A stretch of DNA of 35,848 nucleotides from Xanthobacter sp. NM-25. GTDB taxonomy: Bacteria > Pseudomonadota > Alphaproteobacteria > Rhizobiales > Xanthobacteraceae. Positions 1-7,725 of the stretch are shown piece by piece (position 1 is the stretch's first letter; the number at the start of each line of letters is the position of its first letter). The notes beneath the pieces are model-generated. The model searched no databases. It saw nothing but the letters and a program-made list of their open reading frames with translations, and was not told the origin of the DNA. The position numbers were made by a program, and so were the translations under genes. The stretch covers positions 1-35,848 of the forward strand of contig NZ_JACBFS010000012.1 in assembly GCF_022138605.1 (NCBI RefSeq). The letters run 5' to 3'.

Positions 1-60
1 GACCTCGTTGCCGTCGCCCACCAGCGCCTCACCCACCAGAACCTTGTCGATCTTGGCCAT
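1..60 (-). CDS. fae: Formaldehyde-activating enzyme, N-terminal fragment (left copy)
   Basis: Only the first 20 codons lie in the window; the gene continues off the left edge. The visible N-terminus (MAKIDKVLVGEALVGDGNEV) matches the strongly conserved start of Fae, the enzyme that condenses formaldehyde with tetrahydromethanopterin to methylene-H4MPT in the cytoplasm of methylotrophs. The catalytic part is outside, so activity cannot be judged. The start is set by a strong ribosome site (GGGAGGA, about 6 bases before ATG, at roughly 67-74 on the minus strand). The protein fragment is identical to that of the right-hand copy (35789-35848); the only visible coding difference is a silent base at position 1. 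Transcription runs outward, away from the window. Confidence 0.9.
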   Translation of the reverse strand, partial: MAKIDKVLVGEALVGDGNEV

Positions 61-251
61 CGTTTCGTCCTCCCAAATGGAACCCGGGCGATGGCCGCCG
101 GACCGGGCCGCGGGAGCCCTGCTCCCGCACGCGCCGTCGCATCCATCACCAGGCTCGGGACGACCGCCTCCGGTTCATGCGGATAGCGGTCGGCTGCCGC
201 TTACCCTTGTTGTCAGCGCCCGGCGCACGCCGAGCCGGTTCACCGGATAGC
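61..251 (-). promoter_or_regulatory. Long conserved 5' leader of the left fae with a hairpin
   Basis: If transcription starts about 7 bases after the -10 box, the leader is about 190 nt. It holds a perfect 8-bp hairpin at 110-128 (GCGGGAGC, 3-base loop, GCTCCCGC) about 35 bases before the ribosome site, and a smaller CGGC/GCCG hairpin near 221-232. No convincing reading frame runs through it. The leader is nearly identical to that of the right-hand fae. It could be a regulatory or stabilising RNA element; I do not recognise a named riboswitch. Confidence 0.5.
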
Positions 252-257
252 TCGCGG

Positions 258-286
258 AAACTACCCCAGCTGCGCGGCACCAGCAA
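258..286 (-). promoter_or_regulatory. Candidate promoter of the left fae
   Basis: On the minus strand a TTGCTG box (281-286) and a TAGTTT box (258-263) are separated by exactly 17 bases. The same two boxes with the same spacing precede the right-hand fae (35563-35591), while the spacer between them is different in the two copies. That pattern, boxes kept and spacer diverged, supports a sigma-70-type promoter. The -10 box is a weak match to consensus, so the assignment rests on the comparison between copies. Confidence 0.6.
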
Positions 287-521
287 GACGGCAGTCCGCA
301 CGCACGGCCGCCCATTCCAGCTTGTTGCAGTGCAGCAATTTCCGCTTTCACCCATGGGAAAACTGCTTTACGTTTGACCCCAACAGATCCGGGATCGGCC
401 GGCCCAAACGCCCCGCCGGGGCGCGCGGCCGGTGGGGGGCGCCACAATGGCGTTGATCGCGGGCGTTTCGGGAGCGACAACATCCGGATGGCCAAACCCA
501 ACCCCGTGGGAAGCCTGTGTC
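265..521. other. Intergenic stretch between the left fae promoter and the first plus-strand gene
   Basis: Apart from the -35 box of the left fae (281-286) this stretch shows little. A short GC hairpin (409-423, CGCCCC/GGGGCG) lies in it. No plus-strand promoter for the small gene at 522 stands out, and the short open frames here have no protein-like composition. Confidence 0.5.
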
Positions 522-728
522 ATGTTCATCGTCCTTTATGCCTGCCTCATCAGCGCCCCCGCCACCTGCCGCGAGGAGCACATCAATTTCTCCATGGAAG
601 CCGCCGCGCCCATGGCCTGCATGATCTCGTCCCAGGCCACCATCGCCCAGTGGACCAAGGCCCATCCCCAGTGGCAGGTGGGCCGCTGGAGGTGCGTGGC
701 CGCCGACCGCCTGGGCCACGACATCTGA
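522..728 (+). CDS. Small conserved hypothetical protein, 68 residues, cysteine-containing
   Basis: The frame starts at ATG 522 with GGGAAG about 9 bases upstream and ends at TGA 726-728, 95 bases before htpX. The protein opens with a short hydrophobic stretch (MFIVLYACLISAP), then has CREEHINFS, ACMISSQ, a WTKAHPQWQVGRWRC segment and an acidic end. The three cysteines after the hydrophobic start (in CREE, PMACM and RWRC) and the HPQW-x-VGRW motif resemble short proteins I recall from many Hyphomicrobiales genomes, with no assigned function. It may be exported or membrane-anchored with disulfides; the N-terminal stretch is too short to be certain. An in-frame longer start (432) would add 30 residues with no family-like features, so I prefer 522. 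Confidence 0.65.
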   Translation: MFIVLYACLISAPATCREEHINFSMEAAAPMACMISSQATIAQWTKAHPQWQVGRWRCVAADRLGHDI

Positions 729-823
729 GCCGATCGTCCTTCCCAACGCCTCTGCCCTTGCGTCGCGGCGCGGCGCTTCCCATCCTCTGGGAGATGCGCG
801 TGGCGCAGTTGCGGAGGAGCGGC

Positions 824-1801
824 ATGAACCATTTGAAGACGGTGATCCTGCTCGCGGGGCTCACCGCTTTGTTCATGGTGGTTGGCTTCGCCCTGGGCGG
901 GCGCAGCGGCATGATGATCGCCTTCGTCGTGGCCTCGGCCATGAACCTCTTCAGCTATTGGAACTCGGACAAGATGGTGCTGCGCATGTATGGCGCGCGC
1001 CAGGTGGATGAGGCCACCGCCCCCGAGTTCGTCGGCATGGTGCGGGAGCTGGCGCAGCGGGCGGGCCTGCCCATGCCCAAGGTCTACATCATGGACAATC
1101 CGCAGCCGAACGCCTTTGCCACCGGCCGCAACCCGCAGAACGCCGCGGTGGCCGCCACCACCGGCCTGCTGCAGTCCTTGACCCGCGACGAGGTGGCCGG
1201 CGTGATGGCGCACGAGCTGGCGCACATCAAGCATTACGACACCCTCACCATGACCATGACCGCCACCATCGCCGGCGCCATCTCCATGCTGGCGAACTTC
1301 GGCCTGTTCTTCGGCGGCGGCCACCGGGAGAATAACGGCAGCCCGTTCGGCGCCATCGGCACCATCCTCATGGCGGTGCTGGCCCCCATCGCCGCCATGA
1401 TCGTGCAGATGGCCATCTCCCGCTCGCGGGAATATGAGGCGGATCGCGGGGGCGCCGAGATCTGCGGCCGGCCCATGGCGCTCGCCTCGGCGCTCGCCCG
1501 CATTTCCGGCGAGGCCCACCAGATTCCCAATTACGAGGCTGAATCCAATCCGGCCACGGCGCACATGTTCATCATCAATCCCCTCTCGGGGATGCGCATG
1601 GACAATCTGTTTTCCACCCATCCCTCGACGCAGAACCGCATCGCCGCCCTGCAGCAACTGGCCCAGCAGATGGGCCCGAGCGGCGGCCCGCGGGCGCCCG
1701 GCGGCTGGCCGACCGGCGCCCCGCGCACACCGCCCACCGGCAACGGCTCCGGCCCATGGGGCGGAGGTGCCGAGCCGCCGCGGCGCGGTCCGTGGGGATA
1801 A
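824..1801 (+). CDS. htpX: Protease HtpX (membrane zinc metalloprotease, M48 family)
   Basis: This is a 325-residue M48B protease that degrades misfolded inner-membrane proteins alongside FtsH. Two N-terminal membrane segments (about residues 5-20 and 25-42) precede the catalytic part. The zinc motif HELAH is at about residues 130-134, with the downstream glutamate of SREYEAD (about E203) as likely third ligand. Two further hydrophobic segments lie between (about 148-165 and 180-198). The C-terminal 45 residues are rich in Gly/Pro/Arg, an extension common in alphaproteobacterial HtpX. ATG 824 is chosen because GGAGGAG lies 5-6 bases upstream and the protein then begins MNHLKTVILL as in the family; the same frame is open to 374 but that extension is not protein-like. 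Confidence 0.95.
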   Translation: MNHLKTVILLAGLTALFMVVGFALGGRSGMMIAFVVASAMNLFSYWNSDKMVLRMYGARQVDEATAPEFVGMVRELAQRAGLPMPKVYIMDNPQPNAFATGRNPQNAAVAATTGLLQSLTRDEVAGVMAHELAHIKHYDTLTMTMTATIAGAISMLANFGLFFGGGHRENNGSPFGAIGTILMAVLAPIAAMIVQMAISRSREYEADRGGAEICGRPMALASALARISGEAHQIPNYEAESNPATAHMFIINPLSGMRMDNLFSTHPSTQNRIAALQQLAQQMGPSGGPRAPGGWPTGAPRTPPTGNGSGPWGGGAEPPRRGPWG

Positions 1802-1897
1802 GGCCGCAGACACGGACGCCCCGGCCAGCGCAGATTTCCTGTCGAAGATGCCGCCCGCGCGCTGACAGGGGCGCCGCCGGCCTTTAGCTTGGCGGCC

Positions 1898-4678
1898 ATG
1901 AGCTCCACCCCCGCCGCGACCGCCACGCACCCCGCCGACCCCGCCTCACAGACCGCTGCTGTTGCGGCGTCTGCCGCCGCTGCGCCGCGCGCCGACGACA
2001 CCCGCGTCACGCCGATGATGGCGCAATATATGGAGATCAAGGCGGCCAATCCGGACAGCCTGCTGTTCTACCGGATGGGCGATTTCTACGAATTGTTCTT
2101 CGAGGATGCGGAGAAGGCCTCGCAGGCGCTGGGCATCGTGCTCACCAAGCGCGGCAAGCACCTGGGCGAGGACATCCCCATGTGCGGGGTGCCCATCGAG
2201 CGGGCCGAGGAATATCTGCACAAGCTGATCGCCCTCGGCTTCCGGGTGGCGGTGTGCGAGCAGCTGGAGGACCCGGCGCTCGCCAAGAAGCGCGGGCCCA
2301 AAAGCGTGGTGCGCCGGGATGTCACCCGCCTCGTCACCCCCGGCACCCTCACCGAGGATTCCCTGCTCGATGCCCGGCGCGAGAACGTGCTGGCCGCGGT
2401 GGCCCGGGTGCGGGCCGGCACGGCGGCGGATGATTTCGCCTATGCCCTCGCCTTCACCGACATGTCCACCGGCTCGTTCCGCGTCAGCGCCAGCAGCCGC
2501 GAAGCGCTGTCCGGCGACCTCGCCCGCATCGAGCCGGCGGAAATCCTCGTCTCCGACGCGCTGCTGGACGATGCCGAGCTGAAGGAGATGCTGCGCGGCT
2601 TTCCCGCCCTCACGCCTTTGCCGCGCCAAAACTTCGATGGTGCCGGCGCCGAAAAGCGCCTCACCGGCTTCTTCGGGGTGGCGGCGCTCGACGCCTTCGG
2701 CGCCTTCAGCCGGCCTGAGCTGATCGCCGCCGCCGCGATCGTCGCCTATGTGGAGCGCACCCAGATCGGCGCCCGCCCCGCGCTCGCCCGACCGGTGAAG
2801 GATGTGGAAGGCGGCATCATGCTCATCGATGCCGGCACCCGGGCCAATCTGGAGCTGGTGAAGACCACCTCCGGTGAGCGGCGCGGCTCCCTGCTGGGCG
2901 CGATCGACCGCACCGTCACCGCCGCCGGGGCCCGCCTGCTCGCCCGCCGCATCGCCGAGCCGCTCACCCACCTTGCCGCCATCCGCGCCCGCCACGATGC
3001 GGTGGAATATCTCGGCGACGATGGCGAGCTACGCCGCGCCCTGCGGGCCCGCCTCGCCGCCGCCCCGGACATGGCCCGCGCCCTCACCCGCCTCGCTCTG
3101 CAGCGGGGCGGCCCGCGCGACCTTGCCGCCATCCGCGACGGGCTCGATGGTGCCCTGGCGCTTACCGGCCTGTTCGGCGCGGCGCCTCCCGCCGACATCG
3201 CCGAGGCCCTCGCCATCCTGGCCCGGGTGCCGGCGGCGCTGGCGGGCGAGCTCGGCGCCGCCCTCGCCCACGAATTGCCCGCCTATCGGCGCGACGGCGG
3301 CTTCGTGCGCGCCGGCTACGACACCGAGCTCGACGCCACCCGCGCCCTGCGCGACGAAAGCCGGCGCGTGGTGGCCGCCCTGGAGCGCCGCTACGCCGAG
3401 GACACCGGCATCAAGTCGCTCAAGATCAAGCACAATGCGGTGCTCGGCTATTTCGTGGAAGTGACCGCCCAGAATGCCGACCGGCTGCGGGAGCCGCCGC
3501 ATCTGGAAGTCTTCGTGCATCGTCAGACCATGGCGGGGGCGGTGCGCTTCTCCTCCGTCGAACTGTCTGAGCTGGAAAGCCGCATCGCCTCCGCCGGCGA
3601 GCGGGCTCTGGGGCTGGAGCAGGCCATTTTCGACCGTCTCGCGGCGGCGGTGGTGGATGCCGCCCAACCCATTCGTGAGGCCGCAGAGGCGCTCGCCGAG
3701 CTGGACGTGACCGCCGGCCTGGCCGAGCTCGCCAGCACCGAGCGCCATGTGCGGCCGCAGATGGAGGACGATGCGGTGTTCGCCATCACCGGCGGCCGCC
3801 ATCCGGTGGTGGAACAGGCTTTGTCGCGGCACGGCGGCCCGTTCGTGCCCAATGATTGCGATCTCTCCCCGCCCGAAGGAGCCAAGGATGGCCGCATCCT
3901 GCTGGTCACCGGCCCCAACATGGCGGGTAAGTCGACTTTCCTGCGCCAGAATGCGCTGATCGCGGTGCTGGCCCAGGCCGGCGCCTTCGTGCCGGCGCGG
4001 GCGGCCCGCATCGGCGTCGTCGATCGCCTGTTCTCGCGGGTGGGCGCGGCGGATGATCTCGCCCGGGGCCGCTCGACCTTCATGGTGGAGATGGTGGAGA
4101 CCGCCGCCATCCTGAACCAGGCGACGCCGCGCTCCCTGGTCATTCTCGACGAGATTGGCCGTGGCACCGCTACCTTCGACGGCATGTCCATCGCCTGGGC
4201 GAGCCTGGAGCACCTGCACGAGGTGAACCGCTGCCGGGCCCTGTTCGCCACCCATTTCCACGAGCTGACAGCCCTGTCCCAGCGCTGCAAGCGGCTGTTC
4301 AACGCCACCGTGAAGGTGACCGAATGGAAGGGCGACGTGATCTTCCTGCACGAGGTGGTGCCCGGCGCCGCCGACCGCTCCTATGGCATCCAGGTGGCCA
4401 AGCTCGCCGGCCTGCCGGCGGCGGTCATCACCCGCGCCAAGGCGGTGCTGGCGGAGCTGGAGGCGGCGGAGCGGGCCTCTCCCGCCCAGAAGCTCATCGA
4501 CGACCTGCCCCTGTTCGCCGCTTTGTCGCGCCCGGCGCGGGCCGAGACGCCCCCGGCCGCGCCGGATCAGGTGGGAGAGGCGCTCGACACCCTCGATCCC
4601 GACGCCCTCAGCCCGCGGGAGGCGCTGGACGCCCTCTACCGCCTGAAGGGCCTGCGGCAGAGCACCGACGACGCATAG
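1898..4678 (+). CDS. mutS: DNA mismatch repair protein MutS
   Basis: A 926-residue MutS, slightly long because of an Ala/Pro/Thr-rich N-terminal extension of about 40 residues typical of alphaproteobacteria. The mismatch-reading N-terminal domain is seen in FYRMGDFYELFFEDA (the Phe-x-Glu type motif). The ABC-type ATPase domain has Walker A GPNMAGKST (from about residue 672) and Walker B LVILDEIGRGT (Asp about 751), followed by the conserved ATHFHEL. MutS binds mismatches and recruits MutL in post-replicative repair. A TTG three codons upstream is also possible. It follows htpX by 96 bases on the same strand; no functional link is implied. The gene ends near a strong hairpin at 4701-4724. Confidence 0.97.
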   Translation: MSSTPAATATHPADPASQTAAVAASAAAAPRADDTRVTPMMAQYMEIKAANPDSLLFYRMGDFYELFFEDAEKASQALGIVLTKRGKHLGEDIPMCGVPIERAEEYLHKLIALGFRVAVCEQLEDPALAKKRGPKSVVRRDVTRLVTPGTLTEDSLLDARRENVLAAVARVRAGTAADDFAYALAFTDMSTGSFRVSASSREALSGDLARIEPAEILVSDALLDDAELKEMLRGFPALTPLPRQNFDGAGAEKRLTGFFGVAALDAFGAFSRPELIAAAAIVAYVERTQIGARPALARPVKDVEGGIMLIDAGTRANLELVKTTSGERRGSLLGAIDRTVTAAGARLLARRIAEPLTHLAAIRARHDAVEYLGDDGELRRALRARLAAAPDMARALTRLALQRGGPRDLAAIRDGLDGALALTGLFGAAPPADIAEALAILARVPAALAGELGAALAHELPAYRRDGGFVRAGYDTELDATRALRDESRRVVAALERRYAEDTGIKSLKIKHNAVLGYFVEVTAQNADRLREPPHLEVFVHRQTMAGAVRFSSVELSELESRIASAGERALGLEQAIFDRLAAAVVDAAQPIREAAEALAELDVTAGLAELASTERHVRPQMEDDAVFAITGGRHPVVEQALSRHGGPFVPNDCDLSPPEGAKDGRILLVTGPNMAGKSTFLRQNALIAVLAQAGAFVPARAARIGVVDRLFSRVGAADDLARGRSTFMVEMVETAAILNQATPRSLVILDEIGRGTATFDGMSIAWASLEHLHEVNRCRALFATHFHELTALSQRCKRLFNATVKVTEWKGDVIFLHEVVPGAADRSYGIQVAKLAGLPAAVITRAKAVLAELEAAERASPAQKLIDDLPLFAALSRPARAETPPAAPDQVGEALDTLDPDALSPREALDALYRLKGLRQSTDDA

Positions 4679-4700
4679 TGCGCGCGACGCCAGATGCACG

Positions 4701-4724
4701 AAGGGCGGCGTTGCCGCCGCCCTT
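4701..4724. terminator. Hairpin between convergent mutS and the 4757-6154 gene
   Basis: A perfect 10-bp stem, AAGGGCGGCG with a TTGC loop and CGCCGCCCTT, lies between the two convergent gene ends. Neither side has a clean T-run, so it may act in both directions as a weak or Rho-assisted terminator. Confidence 0.55.
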
Positions 4725-4756
4725 GGAGCTGTGTTGAAGGGGTAAAACCGTCAGGC

Positions 4757-6154
4757 TCAGTTGGCGTTCTGCGGCGGTTCCGCCGGCGCCTCGGCCGGCT
4801 CACCCTGCTGCGGCGGGTTCTGGAGCAGCTCGCCCCAGGCCGAGAAGGCATCGTTGAAGGCCTGGTCGCCGGCCGGGCCCTTCTCGAACACGACCACCGC
4901 GCGCTTGTTGTTGGTGTAGATCACCGGCACGTCCAGCCAGGGATAGACCTGCAGCAGCGCCACATTGCGCTGCCGATCGGCCGGCGCCGGCGACAGGCCC
5001 ACCAGGAACAGGGTGGGATTGACCTTCACCGAGAGCCCGGCCAGGGGCACGCCCTGGGCCTGCTGGCTCAGCTTCACCCGCACGCCGGGCACGTTGGCGA
5101 TGCCGCCGAGGGCGAAGTCCTGCGGCAGCTTGAAGGCGATCTCGATGGTGTGCGAGGCCGGCAGGGTCTGATCCTGATTGCGGCGCAGCACGAACGACAT
5201 GGTGATCTGCCGCTCGGGAATGGTGATCTCGCCGCGCACGCCGATATCCGGCGGCAGGCCCGGGCCGGCGGTGAAGGTTTCGGTCTTCCAGGTGACCGTG
5301 CCCTCGAAGGTCTGCGGCGGGCTGGTGCCCCCCGGGCTCTCCTCCAGCAGCACGGCGCGCTGGGTGCCCGCATTGCGGGTCGGCGCCGGGGCCCGGCGGG
5401 CGGCATCGCCACCGCTGGCCACCATGCGGTCTTCGCTCTTGGGCTGCTCGGCCGGCGCGTTCTGGCTGGCCACCGGTGCCGAAACGCCACCCTCGTGACC
5501 ATCGGACAACAGGCCACGACCCACCACGGCGGCGACGATGCCACCGAGCACCACCAGTGCCACGACGGCCCACAAGGCGAAGCGCTTCCAGGAAGCGCCC
5601 TGTCGCGGCTCGCTGCCGCGCACGCTCGGCCGCACCGGCTTGCCGTCGGGCTTGCCATCGACCTTGGCCGCCTCGCGGCTGCGCACCTCGCCGCGGCGCA
5701 GGGCCGGCCGGCGGGCCGCGGCGTCCTCATCGGCCGGAGCCGGCGCATCGCCGGTGGCGACCTCCGGGTCGGACGGCGCGTCCGCTTCAACGGGCGTATC
5801 CTGATCTGGCTGCGGCGCGGCCGCCTCTTCTGCAAGGGTTTCGGCCGGTTCCTCGGCCTCGGTCGATGGCGCCGCCGGGGGCGGCTCGACCGGCTCCGGC
5901 GCGGGGGACGGGGCCTCCGCGCCCTCGGGCTTCTCATTGTCCTGAGGTGCTGCTTCCGCCTCCAGGCGGCGGATCGCCTCCTCGAGGCCGAGCCGCTCAC
6001 GGGTGATCTCGCCTTCCGGCAAGGGCGGATCAACCCCGCGCAACTGCCGCAGCAGTGCCGTCCGGGCCCGGTCGAACACGGCCTTCCGAGCCTCCGCGGT
6101 GTTCTGCGGCAGGCTCGAGATGGCGCGGGCGAGAAGCGGATAATAGTCAGCCAT
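4757..6154 (-). CDS. Conserved single-span membrane protein with disordered acidic N-terminal half
   Basis: The product has 465 residues and I cannot assign a function. Residues 1-70 form a helical domain beginning MADYYPLLARAIS with many charged residues, of a type I recall in Hyphomicrobiales hypothetical proteins. Residues 70-150 are almost entirely Pro/Ala/Glu/Asp and look disordered. A basic stretch (about 150-190) precedes one membrane span at about 191-213. The C-terminal about 190 residues (from TFEGTVTWKTETF) look like an all-beta domain, probably periplasmic given the positive residues on the N-terminal side. It starts 66 bases after purA on the same strand and may be cotranscribed with it. 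The C-terminus is again Pro/Glu/Ala-rich. Confidence 0.8.
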   Translation of the reverse strand: MADYYPLLARAISSLPQNTAEARKAVFDRARTALLRQLRGVDPPLPEGEITRERLGLEEAIRRLEAEAAPQDNEKPEGAEAPSPAPEPVEPPPAAPSTEAEEPAETLAEEAAAPQPDQDTPVEADAPSDPEVATGDAPAPADEDAAARRPALRRGEVRSREAAKVDGKPDGKPVRPSVRGSEPRQGASWKRFALWAVVALVVLGGIVAAVVGRGLLSDGHEGGVSAPVASQNAPAEQPKSEDRMVASGGDAARRAPAPTRNAGTQRAVLLEESPGGTSPPQTFEGTVTWKTETFTAGPGLPPDIGVRGEITIPERQITMSFVLRRNQDQTLPASHTIEIAFKLPQDFALGGIANVPGVRVKLSQQAQGVPLAGLSVKVNPTLFLVGLSPAPADRQRNVALLQVYPWLDVPVIYTNNKRAVVVFEKGPAGDQAFNDAFSAWGELLQNPPQQGEPAEAPAEPPQNAN

Positions 6155-6220
6155 CAGAGACTTTGCTTCACCTTGGAGGCTTCACCTGACCGGCTCCACC
6201 AGGGAGCGGCGCCGCGCAGG

Positions 6221-7513
6221 TTAGTCCTGGAACGGATTATGCACCAGAATCGTGTCGTCACGCTCCGGGCTGGTGGACAACACCGCCACCGGACAGCCGA
6301 TGAGCTCTTCGACCCGACGCACGTACTTGACCGCCTCCGCCGGCAGATCGGCCCAGGAGCGCGCGCCCTGCGTGGAGGCCTGCCAGCCTTCCATCACCTC
6401 GTAGATGGGCTCGGCCCGCGCCTGCGCGCCGGTCTCCGCCGGAAGGTAATCGATGGCTTTGCCGTCCACCTTGTAGCCGACGCAGACTTTCAGTTCGGTA
6501 AAGCCATCGAGCACGTCGAGCTTGGTGAGCGCGATGCCGTGGATGCCGCAGGTGCGCACGGTCTGGCGCACCAGCACGGCATCGAACCAGCCGCAGCGGC
6601 GGGCGCGGCCGGTGACCACGCCGAACTCGCGGCCCTTGCTGCCCAGCATCTTGCCCACCTCATCGGTGAGCTCGGTGGGGAACGGCCCCTCGCCGACGCG
6701 GGTGGTGTAGGCCTTGGTGATGCCCAGCACATAGTCGAGCGCACCGGGACCGATACCGGTCCCGCTGGAGGCGGAGCCCGCCACCGTGTTCGACGAGGTA
6801 ACGAACGGATAGGTGCCGTGATCGATGTCCAGCAGCGCCCCCTGGGCGCCCTCGAACAGGATCCGCTTGCCGTCGCGACGGGCCTTGTCCAGCAGCTCCC
6901 AGACCCGGTCCATGAACGGCAGCACCTTGGGTGCCAGCGCCAGCAGCTCGGCCACCAGGACATCGCCCTTCATCTCGTCGAGGCCGAGGCCGCGCCGCAA
7001 GGCGTTGTGATGGGTGAGCAGCCGCTCGACCTTGGCCGGCAGGGCGTCGGCGTCCACCAGGTCGATGAGGCGGATGGCGCGGCGGCCGACCTTGTCCTCA
7101 TAGGCGGGGCCGATGCCGCGCTTGGTGGTGCCGATGCGGGTGCCGGAATTGCTGTTCTCGCGCAGGGCGTCGAGCTCGCGATGCAGCGGCAGAATCAGCG
7201 GGGTGGTCTCGGCGATGCGCAGACGCTCGGGCCCCACCACCACCCCCTGGGCGGCGAGCCGGGCCAATTCGTCCACCAGCGCCTGCGGATCCAGCACCAC
7301 ACCGTTGCCGATCACCGACAGCTTGCCCGGGCGCACCACGCCAGAGGGCAGCAGCGACAGCTTATAGGTGACGCCGTTCACCACCAGGGTATGGCCGGCA
7401 TTGTGCCCGCCCTGGAACCGCACCACCACGTCGGCCTGCTCGGAGAGCCAGTCGACGATCTTACCCTTGCCTTCGTCGCCCCACTGAGAGCCGACCACGA
7501 CCACATTGGCCAC
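6221..7513 (-). CDS. purA: Adenylosuccinate synthetase
   Basis: This is a 430-residue enzyme of normal length that joins IMP and aspartate using GTP in the first committed step of AMP synthesis. Diagnostic motifs are GSQWGDEGKGK at residues 8-18 (GTP binding and catalytic Asp), FQGGHNAGHT, FEGAQGALLDIDHGTYP and VTGRARRCGWFD. The start codon is GTG at 7513, supported by GGGGAGG about 9 bases upstream; the protein then begins (M)ANVVVVGSQWGD as expected. A GC hairpin at 7570-7590 lies in its leader. The gene is divergent from rsmB, 212 bases away. Confidence 0.97.
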   Translation of the reverse strand: MANVVVVGSQWGDEGKGKIVDWLSEQADVVVRFQGGHNAGHTLVVNGVTYKLSLLPSGVVRPGKLSVIGNGVVLDPQALVDELARLAAQGVVVGPERLRIAETTPLILPLHRELDALRENSNSGTRIGTTKRGIGPAYEDKVGRRAIRLIDLVDADALPAKVERLLTHHNALRRGLGLDEMKGDVLVAELLALAPKVLPFMDRVWELLDKARRDGKRILFEGAQGALLDIDHGTYPFVTSSNTVAGSASSGTGIGPGALDYVLGITKAYTTRVGEGPFPTELTDEVGKMLGSKGREFGVVTGRARRCGWFDAVLVRQTVRTCGIHGIALTKLDVLDGFTELKVCVGYKVDGKAIDYLPAETGAQARAEPIYEVMEGWQASTQGARSWADLPAEAVKYVRRVEELIGCPVAVLSTSPERDDTILVHNPFQD

Positions 7514-7569
7514 GCTGAATTGCCTCCCCGCGCGGCGCGGGTCACATCGGCCCGCGCGAACAAAGCAAA

Positions 7570-7590
7570 GCCCCGGCTTTGGTCCGGGGC
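7570..7590 (-). promoter_or_regulatory. Hairpin followed by T-rich tract in the purA leader
   Basis: A 7-bp perfect GC stem (GCCCCGG / CCGGGGC, 7-base loop) is followed, on the minus strand, by TTTGCTTTGTT, about 57 bases before the purA GTG. This is the shape of an intrinsic terminator, so it could be an attenuator within the purA leader, or could stop antisense transcription coming from rsmB. No alternative anti-terminator pairing was worked out. Confidence 0.4.
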
Positions 7591-7725
7591 GTTACTCATG
7601 CGTCTTACGAGATCGCACGGGCCGAAGCAAGGCACCGCCGCGCCGCACTGGTAGGCCGGTGCGCGCGGAGCGGGTGCCACCGGCCGGGTTGGCGCCGGTG
7701 GGTGGTTCGTGCTCTATCTTCCGCG

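Larger units (their letters stand above)
1..264 (-). repeat. Left arm of a 264-base inverted repeat (fae start, leader and -10 box)
   Basis: Bases 1-264 are the reverse complement of 35585-35848 with no gap and four mismatches by eye (positions 1, 120, 133 and 225), about 98.5 % identity. Similarity drops abruptly at 265. The arm contains the first 20 codons of fae, its ribosome site, the whole untranslated leader and the candidate -10 box. It probably continues into fae beyond the window edge. Recombination between the arms would invert the 35-kb segment between them. Confidence 0.95.

Noticed and set aside
1..264. Inverted repeat as the end of a transposon
   Set aside because: The arms are a housekeeping methylotrophy gene with promoter and leader; no transposase, target-site duplication or short terminal repeat is visible.
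175..501. 108-residue minus-strand frame through the left fae leader
   Set aside because: It runs over the promoter and leader, lacks a ribosome site and protein-like composition, and in the right copy the shared part is fused to unrelated sequence.
4694..7654. 986-residue plus-strand open frame opposite the 465-residue protein and purA
   Set aside because: Shadow of two well-supported minus-strand genes; composition rich in Arg/Gly/His/Gln and no recognisable motif.
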